23,657 nt of DNA from Dunaliella salina (Eukaryota > Chlorophyta > Chlorophyceae > Chlamydomonadales > Dunaliellaceae): the NCBI GenBank assembly GCA_002284615.2, contig MU069717.1:1-23657 (forward strand). Reading direction: 5' to 3'. The notes beneath the pieces were generated by a model. The model saw nothing but the letters and a program-made list of their open reading frames with translations, searched no databases and was not told where the DNA came from. Of this stretch, positions 7,325 through 15,585 are shown in pieces (within the stretch, counting starts at the first letter, position 1; every line of letters starts with the position of its first letter). A program made the translations under genes and the position numbers.

Positions 7325-10025
7325 GCGTCTTGCTGCTGTGTGCCCCCATGCTGCTGTTGCCGCTGCAACGCCTGCTGCTGCAACACCTGCTGCTGCAACT
7401 CTTGCTGTTGCTGCTGCTGCTGATGCAACACCTGCTGCTGCATGCCCCCATGATGCTGCTGCTGCTGATGATGATGGTGCAACAAGCCCTCCTGCTGTGT
7501 GCCTATGCGCTGATGCTCATGCCCCATGCTTCTTGCTGCGTGTGCTGCACATCCAATGTGCCCGACAGAGCCAGGCGTGCATTGGCATCGAAAAGGACTG
7601 CTCTTGCCCGAGGTGGTCGCATCGGTGCTCGGAGTGGCGGGGATGATGGTGTTGTGGGACAGCTGAGCTGTCGCAGGTGTGTGGCAAAAGAAGCCTGACC
7701 GGTGCACCGGCTGAGGAGTGTGATCAGTGGTCGGTGGGTGGGTATGGTAGGTTGGAAGGCCTGGGTCGAGGAGCGTGGGCGTGGGTTGAGGTGATTGGCT
7801 GTGCCCTCCAGCTGTGGCCTCCACCACGAATGCATTTGGGAGCCGAGATTCGGGTGCACACGCTTGGTGAGCGGGATGCAAGTGCACTTGAGAGCGCTGA
7901 GGTGCTGGCTCGCGAGCGCCAGCGTGCCCTGTTGCTCCCGGGGGAGCATGGCCTGGGAGAGTGGCTGCGTGGGTGTGGGGTGTTGAAAGTGTATGGTGTG
8001 TGGCTGAGAGAGCTGTCGGCTGATGCCCTTGAACTGTTGCGTGGGGCTGATTAGTAGGGAGCGGTTGGTGTTGACAGTAGGGCTGCTTACCCTGGAGAGT
8101 TGCGTGGGGTTGAGAAGTAGGATGTGGTTGGTGTTGAAAGTAGGGATACTGCCCCTGGAGTGCTGGTTGGGGTTGATTAGTTGAGAGCACCTGCTGTTGG
8201 AAGTGGGGCTGCTGCACGTGGAGTGATGTGTGGGGCTGGGAAGTAGGGGGCCGTTGGTGTTGAAAGCAGAAATGAAGCCCCTGGAATGCTGCGTGGGGCT
8301 GAGTAGTTGGGAGCGGTTGGTTTTGACAGTAGGGCTGCTGCCCCTGGAGAGTTGCGTGGGGTTGAGAAGTAGGATGTGGTTGGTGTTGAGAGTAGGGATG
8401 CTGATCCTGGAGTGCTGGTTGGGGTTGATTAGTTGGTTGCTGTTGAAAGTAGGGGGAAAACGTGGGTGGTGGATGGTGGACTTGGCCTTGTGACTGTTGC
8501 AGGTGGTTGTAGTGCTGCCTTTTTTGGAGGTGCTGGTGGGGCGGTGGGTGGGAAGGCGCATGGGGTGGGAGGTGTGGGGAGCAGTGCAGAGGGTGGGAGG
8601 CTGGGGTTGTCCAGCACAAAGGCGGCTGTGCCTGTGGTGCTGATTGCTGTGCTAGCTGATGAAACTCAGATGACTGTTGCTGCTGTGCCGTGGGAGGAGC
8701 TGCCGAGGGAGGAGGGGACGGCAGCACAGCTGGTGCTAGGGGTTGTGGAGGCAACGCAGATGGTGGCCGCACAGCTGCTCCCAAATGGGGTGGCACTGCA
8801 GGGGTTGATATCAACACAGCTGCCGACCTAGGGTGGGGTGGCTGCTGATGGCGAGAAGTATGGGGCTCTTGTTTGACGTGCACCGGCCTTGGTTCATACG
8901 CTGTGGCATCCGCCATCCTCCTCCCTTGTTGCCCCTCCCCTTGTCCCGGCTCAACCTTGATGTGTTGCAACCCACAGCTGTCCCTCCCACGCCAGTCGCC
9001 TCGTGACCTCATGAGATCCCCGCTTCCTGACCCCCTCGTCGAGTCTTCCTTGATCTTCCCAGACGCGCTGGTGGCTCCCCAGGACGGACTGCGTGGCACT
9101 GCTTCCCCTCTGAAGTGGCCCAGATCGGGTGCTGAGTGGCCTCTCTCCCTGCTGCCTGTGTGCAGCAGCAGCAGCCTGTCCACGCCCTGCCCCCTGCCCT
9201 GTTGCTGCTGTCGCTGCTGCTGTCGCCAGCTATCACCTTCACCCTCCTCCTTGACATACCTTGGCGACGCCCCCGGACTACCGCCGTCACCGCCACTCAC
9301 CCTCCCGCACCTGCTACTCCTGGAGACCATTCCACCCTGCCGCTGTTGCTCCTGCTGTTGCCGCCGCTCCAGCTGTCGCTGCGCTGCCCTCCGCGCCCTG
9401 TCTGCGTCCTCCCACAGCGCCTCCTGTTCGTCCTTCACCTTCGTGGGACGCCCCGCGCGCTCCTCCATGGTATCCTCCTCCGCCTGCCCTGCTTCCGCGC
9501 TGAGGGCGCCCTGGGCCCTCAAGTACGCCACATGCGCTTGCAGCCGCTGCCGCAACCCAGACACGTGGGGGCCCAACTGCCCCCTGGACCCTGGTGTGCT
9601 CTCTGTTTTGCTGCCCACAAAGTGTGGGCTCCTCCCACCACTCGTTGCTGCCACCCCTGCTGGCGGTGCTAGGGCTCTACCAGAGCTCATGCCACTCACT
9701 CCAGCGTTCTCCTCCTTGATCGCCCCCCCTGCCGCATGGAGAAGCCGTAATTCTCCTGGTGTTTGAGCAGCATGCGCAGCACCGGGCATGTGCGCTCCGT
9801 TGGGCTGCCCCAACCCCAGGAATCCATCTGCGCCCCTGCGCTGGTGCACCTGCAGCCGCTGACGGAGTGGTAGCATGTCTGGGCTGATGCTGCGGGGCCC
9901 CTTGTCTTGTGCAGGGGTCTGTTGCACGGCCAGTTGAGACAGCTCGGGACTTACACCTGTCCTGCCGCCAGCTTGCTCAGCTGCTGCACGTGTGGAGCTT
10001 GCATCCGCACCAGCACTAGCTGCAC
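6931..10025 (-). CDS. Long Q/H/P-rich regulator-like protein, large 3' exon
   Basis: The frame is open for over 1000 codons and ends with TGA at 6931. Residue numbers here count from the GTG codon at 9925-9927; the first in-frame ATG is at 9874-9876. The frame stays open upstream to a splice-acceptor-like CTGTAG at 10026, so the true start is probably in an earlier exon. Residues 1-360 are charged: two LRQRLQ-x-H segments (21-28 and 125-132), a predicted coiled-coil-like stretch EALWEDADRARRAAQRQLER (169-188), and six psi-K-x-E/D motifs (70, 164, 225, 292, 323, 351), two of them followed by Pro. Residues 360-495 are Pro/His/Gln-rich, 495-640 hold a 21-residue tandem repeat, and about 820-920 are poly-Q runs of up to ten. 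The tail has LELQLEAWLQEQAYIEAMSP. This resembles transcriptional co-regulators or nuclear scaffold proteins in composition. No DNA-binding or enzymatic domain is recognised, and composition alone does not prove function. Confidence 0.7.
7030..7470 (-). repeat. CAG/CAA-rich poly-glutamine coding tract
   Basis: On the minus strand this is CAG-dominated with CAA and CTG interruptions. It includes a pure (CAG)10 run at 7294-7323 and several shorter runs, separated by GGTQQ(Q)DA-type and VLQQQ spacers. Units containing GGTQQQDA and GGTQQDA recur, so longer blocks have duplicated as well as the triplet. It is likely length-variable between strains. Confidence 0.85.
8005..8445 (-). repeat. 63-bp (21-residue) coding tandem repeat with 252-bp higher-order unit
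   Basis: About seven units of the pattern (Q)P-x-P-T-x-QPH-A-x-LQG-x-QPY-x-Q. Units one to three and five to seven correspond: NQPQPALQ, HQPHPTSQPHATLQG, then QPLPT-x-QPHA. At DNA level GCGGTTGGT at 8061 matches 8313, a 252-bp offset, which is exactly four 63-bp units. The frame is kept throughout. Confidence 0.85.
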
Positions 10026-10255
10026 CTACAGGGGAAGATAGGATAGGGCAGGGTTACATAGATTTACTTGCCTGCGGGGGCAGCTTGGCTGAAGCAAAAA
10101 GGTGCCTCTGCACCCAATCAAACGGATTTTGTGTGCAACTATCAGCTGAAGTTTGAAACAGAACCCTGTGCTGCACTTGCGGAGGAAGATAGAGTAGGGC
10201 AGGGTTACATAGTTGTACTTGCCGACGAGGGTAGCTTAGCTGAAGCAAAAAGCCA
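10020..10255 (-). repeat. Duplicated intron-like module, two copies 151 bp apart
   Basis: Bases 10020-10103 and 10171-10254 are related over about 84 bp. The shared minus-strand order is TTTTTGCTTCAGC-x-AAGCT, then GGCAAGTA, then ACTATGTAACCCTGCCCTA-like, then a pyrimidine stretch, then GTGCAGC. In both copies the GCAAGT to acceptor distance is 46 nt. The second copy has AA in place of the acceptor AG. The second copy continues into GTGCAGCACAGGG, the core of the 132-bp repeat family to the right. Confidence 0.7.
10026..10071 (-). other. Putative 46-nt GC-AG intron at the 5' end of the large exon
   Basis: On the minus strand CAG|GCAAGT (donor side at 10071) and a pyrimidine-rich CTATCTTCCCCTGTAG|G (acceptor side at 10026) flank 46 nt. 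An in-frame TAA about 30 nt upstream of the acceptor stops the large ORF if it is not spliced. GC-AG donors normally look like AG|GCAAGT, which is matched here. The upstream exon is not resolved: a TGA lies about 46 nt above the donor in the frame that would join. Confidence 0.4.
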
Positions 10256-10610
10256 AACTGATCTTGCGCTAGTTAGTTATTCCAATGATCTGGATTTGAC
10301 ATCAACTATTCTGAGCCATGTAAACTGAGCAGACGACAGGGCAGTCTTCCTGTGCCATGGGAGGGGCAGAGGGGAGCAGGCCTGGCAACTATGTACCAAA
10401 GCTGAGTACATATTGCGTGTGAAGACGAAGTACAAATACCAGCTGAACGTGGAAACATCTGCGATGTATTATGTTCAAGCATCATGGCATGACATTCTGT
10501 GAGGAGACACAGGAAGTTAACAACAACAACCCTACCGAAAAAGACATAACAACTGACAATATAAACCAGAGTGTTACTGTTGACTTTGCTCAAAAGATAA
10601 CTTTCATTCC
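10256..10610. other. Spacer between the intron-like module and the 132-bp repeats
   Basis: No credible gene. Plus and minus frames reach 106 codons without motifs. The segment ends as the ACTTTCATT-CATGCCCTGTG repeat core begins. Confidence 0.4.
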
Positions 10611-10705
10611 ATGCCCTGTGCTGCACCTGCAGAGGAGGGGGCTTCGTGGCCGTGTCCGTGCGTGCCTTTCAGGGCTCACAGGGTTTACAGGAAAAAGGCC
10701 TATAG

Positions 10706-10799
10706 CCAAAACGTGCGACTGCTAGCCTTCGTCCGTGCATGCCTTCCAAGGCACAGGGTATTAACCAGAATAATAATAGGCTAGCAGTCAGTCGTTTTG
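10706..10799. repeat. Imperfect inverted repeat, possible small foldback
   Basis: The arm GACTGCTAGCC at 10717-10727 is the exact reverse complement of GGCTAGCAGTC at 10779-10789. Beyond a 3-nt mismatch block the outer parts CAAAACG (from 10707) and CGTTTTG (to 10799) also pair. The spacer is 51 bp. It could be a small foldback repeat. A second copy of the left arm lies at 12355-12376. Confidence 0.6.
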
Positions 10800-10807
10800 A
10801 CTGGAGG

Positions 10808-10838
10808 CCTTGTAACCTTGTAACCTTGTAACCTTGTA
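10808..10838. repeat. (CCTTGTAA)n microsatellite
   Basis: About four tandem copies of CCTTGTAA, the last incomplete. A related CCTTGTAAA pair occurs at about 3677-3695. Confidence 0.85.
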
Positions 10839-11119
10839 TTAACCAGAATATTAATCCGGGCAATAAGGAACTTGTTTAAGAGGCCATACTTTCATTGCAT
10901 GCCCTGTGCTGCACCTGCAGAGGAGGAGGCTTCGCGGCTGTGTCTGTGCGTGTCTTACAAGGCGCAGGATATTAATCTAACCATCAATCCTGACAATCAG
11001 GAACTTGTTTAAGAGGCCATACTTTCATTGCATGCCCTGTGCTGCACCTGCAGAGGAGGGGGCTTCGCGGCTGCGTCCGTGCGTGCCTAACAGGGTTCAC
11101 AGGGTTTACAGGAAAAAGG

Positions 11120-11126
11120 CCTATAG
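11120..11126. repeat. Left 7-bp target-site duplication CCTATAG
   Basis: CCTATAG lies directly outside the left TIR and matches 12348-12354 outside the right TIR. The uninterrupted paralogous copy has it once, at 10699-10705. Confidence 0.88.
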
Positions 11127-11141
11127 TCAGGCGCCACAACC
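11127..11141 (+). repeat. Left terminal inverted repeat
   Basis: TCAGGCGCCACAACC, the exact reverse complement of 12333-12347. Confidence 0.93.
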
Positions 11142-12332
11142 TATGCCAAATTTGGGTGATATACTGCCGGACACTTTCAAACCCACTTCTGAGTGGGGGA
11201 AGTTGCTTCTTTGGATCAGAGGACTTGTCTGGCTTGTTGGTGGTATCTGGATGTGGCTCAGGTTGAGGTCTGTGCATCAGAAACCGGCATTTCTTCCATC
11301 TGGGCCCACCATGCAGTGTTTTGAGTTGGCAGATGGTTTTCTATTAATATCTACATATTTAAGGAGCATCAGTTGTGCCCCGTACTTGCATTTTTTGGTA
11401 AACCCTGGGAATGGCTATTTTTTGAGGGACCCTGCTCAGGCCCAAACTGCAGCGGCGAGTGTTTGGGCAGCCTGCTGGTAATGTTGCAAGTGATTTTGGG
11501 TTGTCGGGAGCACCCCTGATGCTCGTCGGATTTTCATCGCACGGACAAGCACGCATAACCTGGGAGGCCTGGCCAGGCCCCGATAGGCCACCTCTGCACC
11601 CGCTGTTTGTCCTAGCCGATGCCTGGGGTTGTCATCATCAACACTGACGCCGCGGGCTGCCATGATGGGCGCCAGGGAGGAGCTGCTGGGCTCCGCAAAG
11701 TTGCTGGAGCTAATTCCTCCCAAGTTCTTGCTTGTGGGCACACATGCGAGGGAGCCAACGTATTTTTGATGATGTTTTAAGCAGTGTAATGCGAGCCAAA
11801 TCTTGGATTCGAGGTCCAGGTGCGGGATTTCTTAAAGTTTTGAGCCTGTCCGCGAAAAGCCTTGGCATTAGTCCCTTCAAAATAAAATAAAAACATCGCC
11901 TTTTATCTCACATGACTGGCTGCCAGCGGAGATTTGAAAGGAATAAGCGTTTGAAATCCGACCCCATCCCAGCATCCCGCTGAAGCATCAAAATTTCATT
12001 AAATATTATCAGAAAGCCATTTCCTATCGTCATCACTCTTCTCGACTGGCTTTGGAGCACCCCCAGACCAGCCCCTGCATCAGGTGGCCACCAATGCACT
12101 CAGAGACCATCCTGGGGACCACCTGCAGGCTTGGGGGTGCAGCTGGAGGGTTAGGACACACAGGGGGTGAGTTTTGCTGGCTGAGCGCGCAAACATGCAG
12201 ACCTAGCGCGCAGCAGGGTTCACCAAATGGGACCAACTCAGCACTGAAAAATTGCTTTTTTACTAGCTTTCAGGTGATGTGCTCAGAATGGGCAGAGGTG
12301 GCCTGGCTGGCAAAAGGCAGGATATCACACAG

Positions 12333-12347
12333 GGTTGTGGCGCCTGA
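12333..12347 (-). repeat. Right terminal inverted repeat
   Basis: GGTTGTGGCGCCTGA on the plus strand, the exact reverse complement of 11127-11141. Confidence 0.93.
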
Positions 12348-12354
12348 CCTATAG
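12348..12354. repeat. Right 7-bp target-site duplication CCTATAG
   Basis: Matches 11120-11126. It is followed by CCAAAACGTGCGACTGC, as in the empty copy at 10706. Confidence 0.88.
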
Positions 12355-12660
12355 CCAAAACGTGCGACTGCTAGCCTTCGTCCGTGCATGCCTTTCAAGG
12401 CACAGGATATTAATTCAAACATCAATCCTGACAATAAGGAACTTGTTTAAGAGATCATACTTTCATTGCATGCCCTGTGCTCACCTGCAGAGGAGGAGGC
12501 TTCGCGGCTGTGTCCGTGCGTGTCTTACAAGGCACAGGATATTAATTGAAACATCAATCCTGACAATAAGGAACTTGTTCAAGAGATCATACTTTCATTG
12601 CATGCCCTGTGCCACACCTGCAGAGGAGGAGGCTTCGAGGCTGTGACTGTGCTGCCCTTG
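12355..12660. repeat. 132-bp repeat family, right cluster
   Basis: This continues the host repeat interrupted by the TIR element. It starts with CCAAAACGTGCGACTGCTAG. Repeat cores ATGCCCTGTG then occur at 12470 and 12602 (132-bp step), with GATATTAATT...AACATCAATCCTGACAATAAG between them. The copies differ slightly: one lacks a G in the CTGCACCTGC segment. Confidence 0.88.
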
Positions 12661-12829
12661 CATCTGCAGCCTGCGCATGCGCAAACGCTCTACAAAGGGG
12701 AGGGCCTGGGGGCTGGGGGATGGGGCGCGCGCTTGGGCTCCTTGCGCGCGAAAAGAGAGGGGGAGTTCATCAGAGCTCTCGGAGGCGTCACCACCACCAC
12801 CATTCTCCATGCCTGTTATGCGTGGGGCA
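12661..12829. other. Spacer, GC-rich, no gene supported
   Basis: Overlapping frames on both strands (up to 111 codons) arise from GC-rich sequence with GCGCGC and GAGGGGGAG stretches. No motif is recognised. Confidence 0.35.
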
Positions 12830-13560
12830 GATGTTGGAGCTGTAGCAATTGGATTGAAAGCAGGAAGTGCAGGAAGTGATGGGAAGGTGCCACACTGATC
12901 ATGGGGGGTCCAGGGGCAGGTTGTCAACATGGGGCTTCATATGTAAATTAATAAAACCAAAAAACATGTTTGAATAAATAAATTCTCAAGGGGGCCTTCC
13001 ATTGATTTTCAAAGTATGGTAGCTGTAGCACTTGAATCGAGGGAGTGAAGGGAGATGGGGAGGTGAAACACTTGATGTGGAGTGCAAAGAGGTGGGCAAA
13101 CATTGAAATCAAAATTATTTCGAGGGGGCCTCCATTAATGTCCATTATGGGCTAAAGCATTTGAATTGAGTGATGAATGGAGGCCCCCTTGAGAGGATTA
13201 CAAACATGGGCCTCCATGGATTTTTATATTGTGGTAGCTGTAGCATTTGGATTGTGGGAGTGAAGGGAGACGGGAAGGTGCTGCACTGATTGTGGGGGGT
13301 CCAGAGGCAGGCTGTCAACATGGGGCTCCCATAAATTCCCAAGAAGACCTCCATGGATTTTTATGTTGTGATGGCTGTAGCATTTAAATCAAGGGAGTGT
13401 AATGGGGTGGGCAAACTATGGGCCTCCATATATTTTCAAGGGGGCCTTCATGAGTTTTCAAGTTGTGGCAGGTGTAATAATGACTTGAGGGGATGCAGGG
13501 AGGTGGGACGGTGCTGCACTGCACACGGTATCTAAAGGAGCAGGCAACATGGGGTCTCCA
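12830..13560. repeat. Degenerate tandem repeat with AGCTGTAGCA and CATGGGGCT landmarks
   Basis: The landmark (A/G)GCTGTAGCA followed by a TTGRAT-like stretch occurs at 12838, 13021, 13236 and 13373. Companion blocks GGGAGTGAAGGGAGA, GGGAAGGTG, TGGGGGGTCCAG and CTCCATGGATTTTTAT recur with it. Spacing varies (137-215 bp) through internal deletions and insertions. The array is old and mutated. Confidence 0.75.
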
Positions 13561-14062
13561 TGGGATCTAAAGGGGGACTCTTCCATAACTTTTCAATGGG
13601 AAGTTGGCAATGACATGTCCCAAGGGCTGGTCAATGGCTAAAAACAAAAGAGGCCTTGACTCTGCGCACGAGAAGTTGGCAGCACAACAAGCAGCCACTG
13701 CATCGAGGTGCCGTTCTTTTTTGTGCGCTGTTTGAGTCAAACAAACGGAATCGTGGCCATCGGGAAAACATGACCAAACATGACAGCTTGGTCCATTATT
13801 GGCGAAGAAAAGTGACTGCACATCATCCAAGGAGTATGTGGAGGGTGAGGATGGTTATGAAGGGACAAGCGTCATCACAATTGGCATCTGACCACCCACC
13901 CACCCCTACAGGATGTGGAAGGTGAGGATGGGTGAGGGGGGCATGACTGGACTATCATCATCATCATTGATATCTGACCACCCATCATTTTTGACACCTA
14001 GTCACGGATGTGGAAGGTGAGGAGTATAGGTACCAACACTGGCAGGCCTGAACAGGACTCAC
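13561..14062. other. Possible intronic region with a three-fold GGATGTGGAAGGTGAGGA repeat
   Basis: GGATGTGGAAGGTGAGGA occurs at 13911 and 14006, with a near copy at about 13833. TATCTGACCACCCA-type segments precede the two later copies. On the minus strand the region lies just downstream of a donor-like GTGAGT at 14057-14062. Acidic short frames such as INDDDDSP (minus) echo the candidate exon INDDDEG. No complete gene could be built. Confidence 0.4.
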
Positions 14063-14134
14063 CGCCCTCGTCATCGTCGTTGATGCGGCGATGTCCGGGC
14101 CGGGCCACACCTCGCCTGAAATGTTCAGGCCTCC
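14063..14134 (-). CDS. Candidate small internal exon (72 nt), product unknown
   Basis: On the minus strand a strong acceptor-like tract (CTCGCTTGTTGTCTTGCTGCAG) ends at 14135, and a consensus donor GTGAGT begins at 14062. The 72 nt between have two open frames. One reads RPEHFRRGVARPGHRRINDD and ends in DDEG; the other starts GGLNISGEVWPGPD. Codon-like GC-rich composition contrasts with the AT-richer flanks. Neighbouring exons were not identified, so gene identity and frame are unknown. It may be a chance combination of splice-like signals. Confidence 0.35.
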
Positions 14135-14798
14135 CTGCAGCAAGACAACAAGCGAGGTAAGGAAAGGGTTACGCAGGAATTTCTATAATTCTGTCAATCA
14201 ATTTGTACGTCAATACCATGCGTCTCTGATACATTTATCCTGTGGTTTGTTTTTATCTGGCTGACCAATTGAATACTTAACATGGAAGTAAGTCGGCTGA
14301 GACACCACCAATGGAAAAGCCTGCGCTCATTCACCTGCTAGGAAACACTTAAAGGGAGCACTTCAAGGAAGCACTTAAAGTGAGGATACTCCGCATGCGC
14401 ACAACACAATTCTACATACAATGCCCATGCAAGTTGAGTCCCACTGCACACCAGCCAAACCATGGACGGCTTTGGATAAAGTGTGCTTACTGGGATTGCT
14501 TCGGCAGGTGAAGTAAAACTAGGCAACCCATGACCTTGGATACAGCTTGCCCACTGGAGTTGCTCTGCCCAGGAAAATCCAAATCACATGTGGCTTGCCA
14601 GAGATTAATGCATACCGCCCATGCAGCATTTTCCAAGCACATGGAAGTGCCGCCTGTGCACACCTGCATCACCTCCCTGCAAGGTCTTTAATGTGTACCC
14701 GTCATATCATCCGACATGATTCAATGCACAAGCACATGAGAGGAATGCCTGAAAAAAAAAGAAAGTGAATCTGTGTGACCAGCCACATAAAGAATCAT

Positions 14799-14799
<1 letters not shown>
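14135..14799. other. No gene supported
   Basis: Only short frames, up to 73 codons. Small duplications such as ACACTTAAAG / GCACTTAAAG near 14346 and 14371 are seen. Confidence 0.35.

Positions 14800-14876
<77 letters not shown>
14800..14876. repeat. (CA)n microsatellite, about 38 units
   Basis: Uninterrupted CA dinucleotides for 77 bp. Translations as TH or CV repeats on either strand are artefacts of this tract. Alternating purine-pyrimidine DNA of this kind can adopt Z-form and varies in length. Confidence 0.98.
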
Positions 14877-14878
<2 letters not shown>

Positions 14879-15585
14879 GTAATGTCATCCTGCAGAGTTT
14901 GGTGTACATATTCACCCAAGTGCACCTGCGTTCCCGCCCCTTTATACTGATGGCCTGTGGCACCCAGTGGTGCACCAAAGCTGGAGAAACAGCATGCAGT
15001 CTCTCAAGGCTGAGCAACAAGTAGAGTTGCGTAAAGAAGGTTGAGCATGTAGCAAAAGAGGGTTAAAGAGTCTCTTCGAGGCCTCATTAGCCCCCTTTGA
15101 CGCCTCTTTGATCGACTTCTCAACCCTCTTCACACAACCTAACAATATGACATGATCTCCACGCAATGAGCAACGTAAAAAGGAACAGATGATTGATGAT
15201 TGTTTATCTTCAGCATTCTTTGCTCATCTCAAGCCTGAAGTCAGCCCAGGCATGCTATGCCAAAAAGTGAGGAGTTCTTGGCCCGCAGGATTTCAAGCAA
15301 ACTGAGCATGCAGAATAGTTGATATCGATACATTGAACTCTCATGCATAAAAAAAAGTGAGGATGAGGTGTTGCAGGTGAGCCAGGGGCATATCTCGAGG
15401 AGTTTAGGCCAAAATTGGCCATTCCTTGGGAAATGGGTGCCGTGATGCACGTTTTGAATCAAATTTGCTCCACTTTTTGGCTCCCAGGTATTTTTTGGGT
15501 CGAACCTGACCCATTAAAATGAAAAAACGGGGGTGTGAAAATTGGCCCCAAAGCACTAAGAGCACAGCGTCTGCCAGGCAAGAGT
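14877..15585. other. No gene supported
   Basis: Frames of at most about 75 codons, none with motifs. A short GAGGC/GCCTC-rich inverted segment surrounds 15078-15110. Confidence 0.35.

Larger units (their letters stand above)
10611..11126. repeat. 132-133-bp repeat family, left cluster
   Basis: The core ATGCCCTGTGCTGCACCTGC starts at 10611, 10899 and 11032 (133-bp step between the last two). Each is followed by AGAGGAGG-x-GGCTTCG and CCGTGCGTG. Units end either in ACAGGGTTTACAGGAAAAAGG or in GATATTAAT...GGAACTTGTTTAAGAG. The copy at 10612-10757 also holds an uninterrupted version of the target used by the TIR element to the right. Confidence 0.88.
11127..12347. mobile_element. 1221-bp TIR DNA element, apparently non-autonomous, with TSD and nearby empty site
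   Basis: Termini are TCAGGCGCCACAACC (11127-11141) and GGTTGTGGCGCCTGA (12333-12347), perfect 15-bp inverted repeats. A second inverted block inside them, GTGATATACTGCC (11156-11168) against the complement of 12316-12328, matches 12 of 13. The inserted DNA is bordered by CCTATAG on both sides. The host repeat continues across it: the left flank 11033-11126 matches 10612-10705 (about 6 mismatches in 94), and the right flank from 12355 matches 10706 onward (1 mismatch in about 52). Internal frames are at most about 158 codons and show no transposase motif. A 7-bp TSD is unusual: hAT elements give 8 bp and Mutator-like 9-11, and the TCAGG end recalls hAT-like CAGG ends. I leave the superfamily open. 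Confidence 0.9.

Noticed and set aside
7071..7698. Plus-strand poly-Ala and poly-Leu open frames (191 and 158 codons)
   Set aside because: They are the other frames of the CAG tract in the minus-strand poly-Q exon; triplet repeats stay open in all frames.
7503..8561. Minus-strand 352-codon frame rich in Asn/Ser/Thr
   Set aside because: It overlaps the 998-codon frame on the same strand and is an alternative reading of the 63-bp repeat.
8873..9766. Plus-strand 297-codon frame rich in Ser/Pro/Cys
   Set aside because: Antisense shadow of the N-terminal part of the poly-Q protein; the minus frame has the regularly placed charged motifs.
11005..11481. 158-codon plus-strand frame as a transposase of the TIR element
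   Set aside because: It starts outside the element, crosses the left boundary and has no recognisable transposase motif.
14707..15024. Open frames with TH or CV repeats
   Set aside because: Direct translation of the (CA)n microsatellite.
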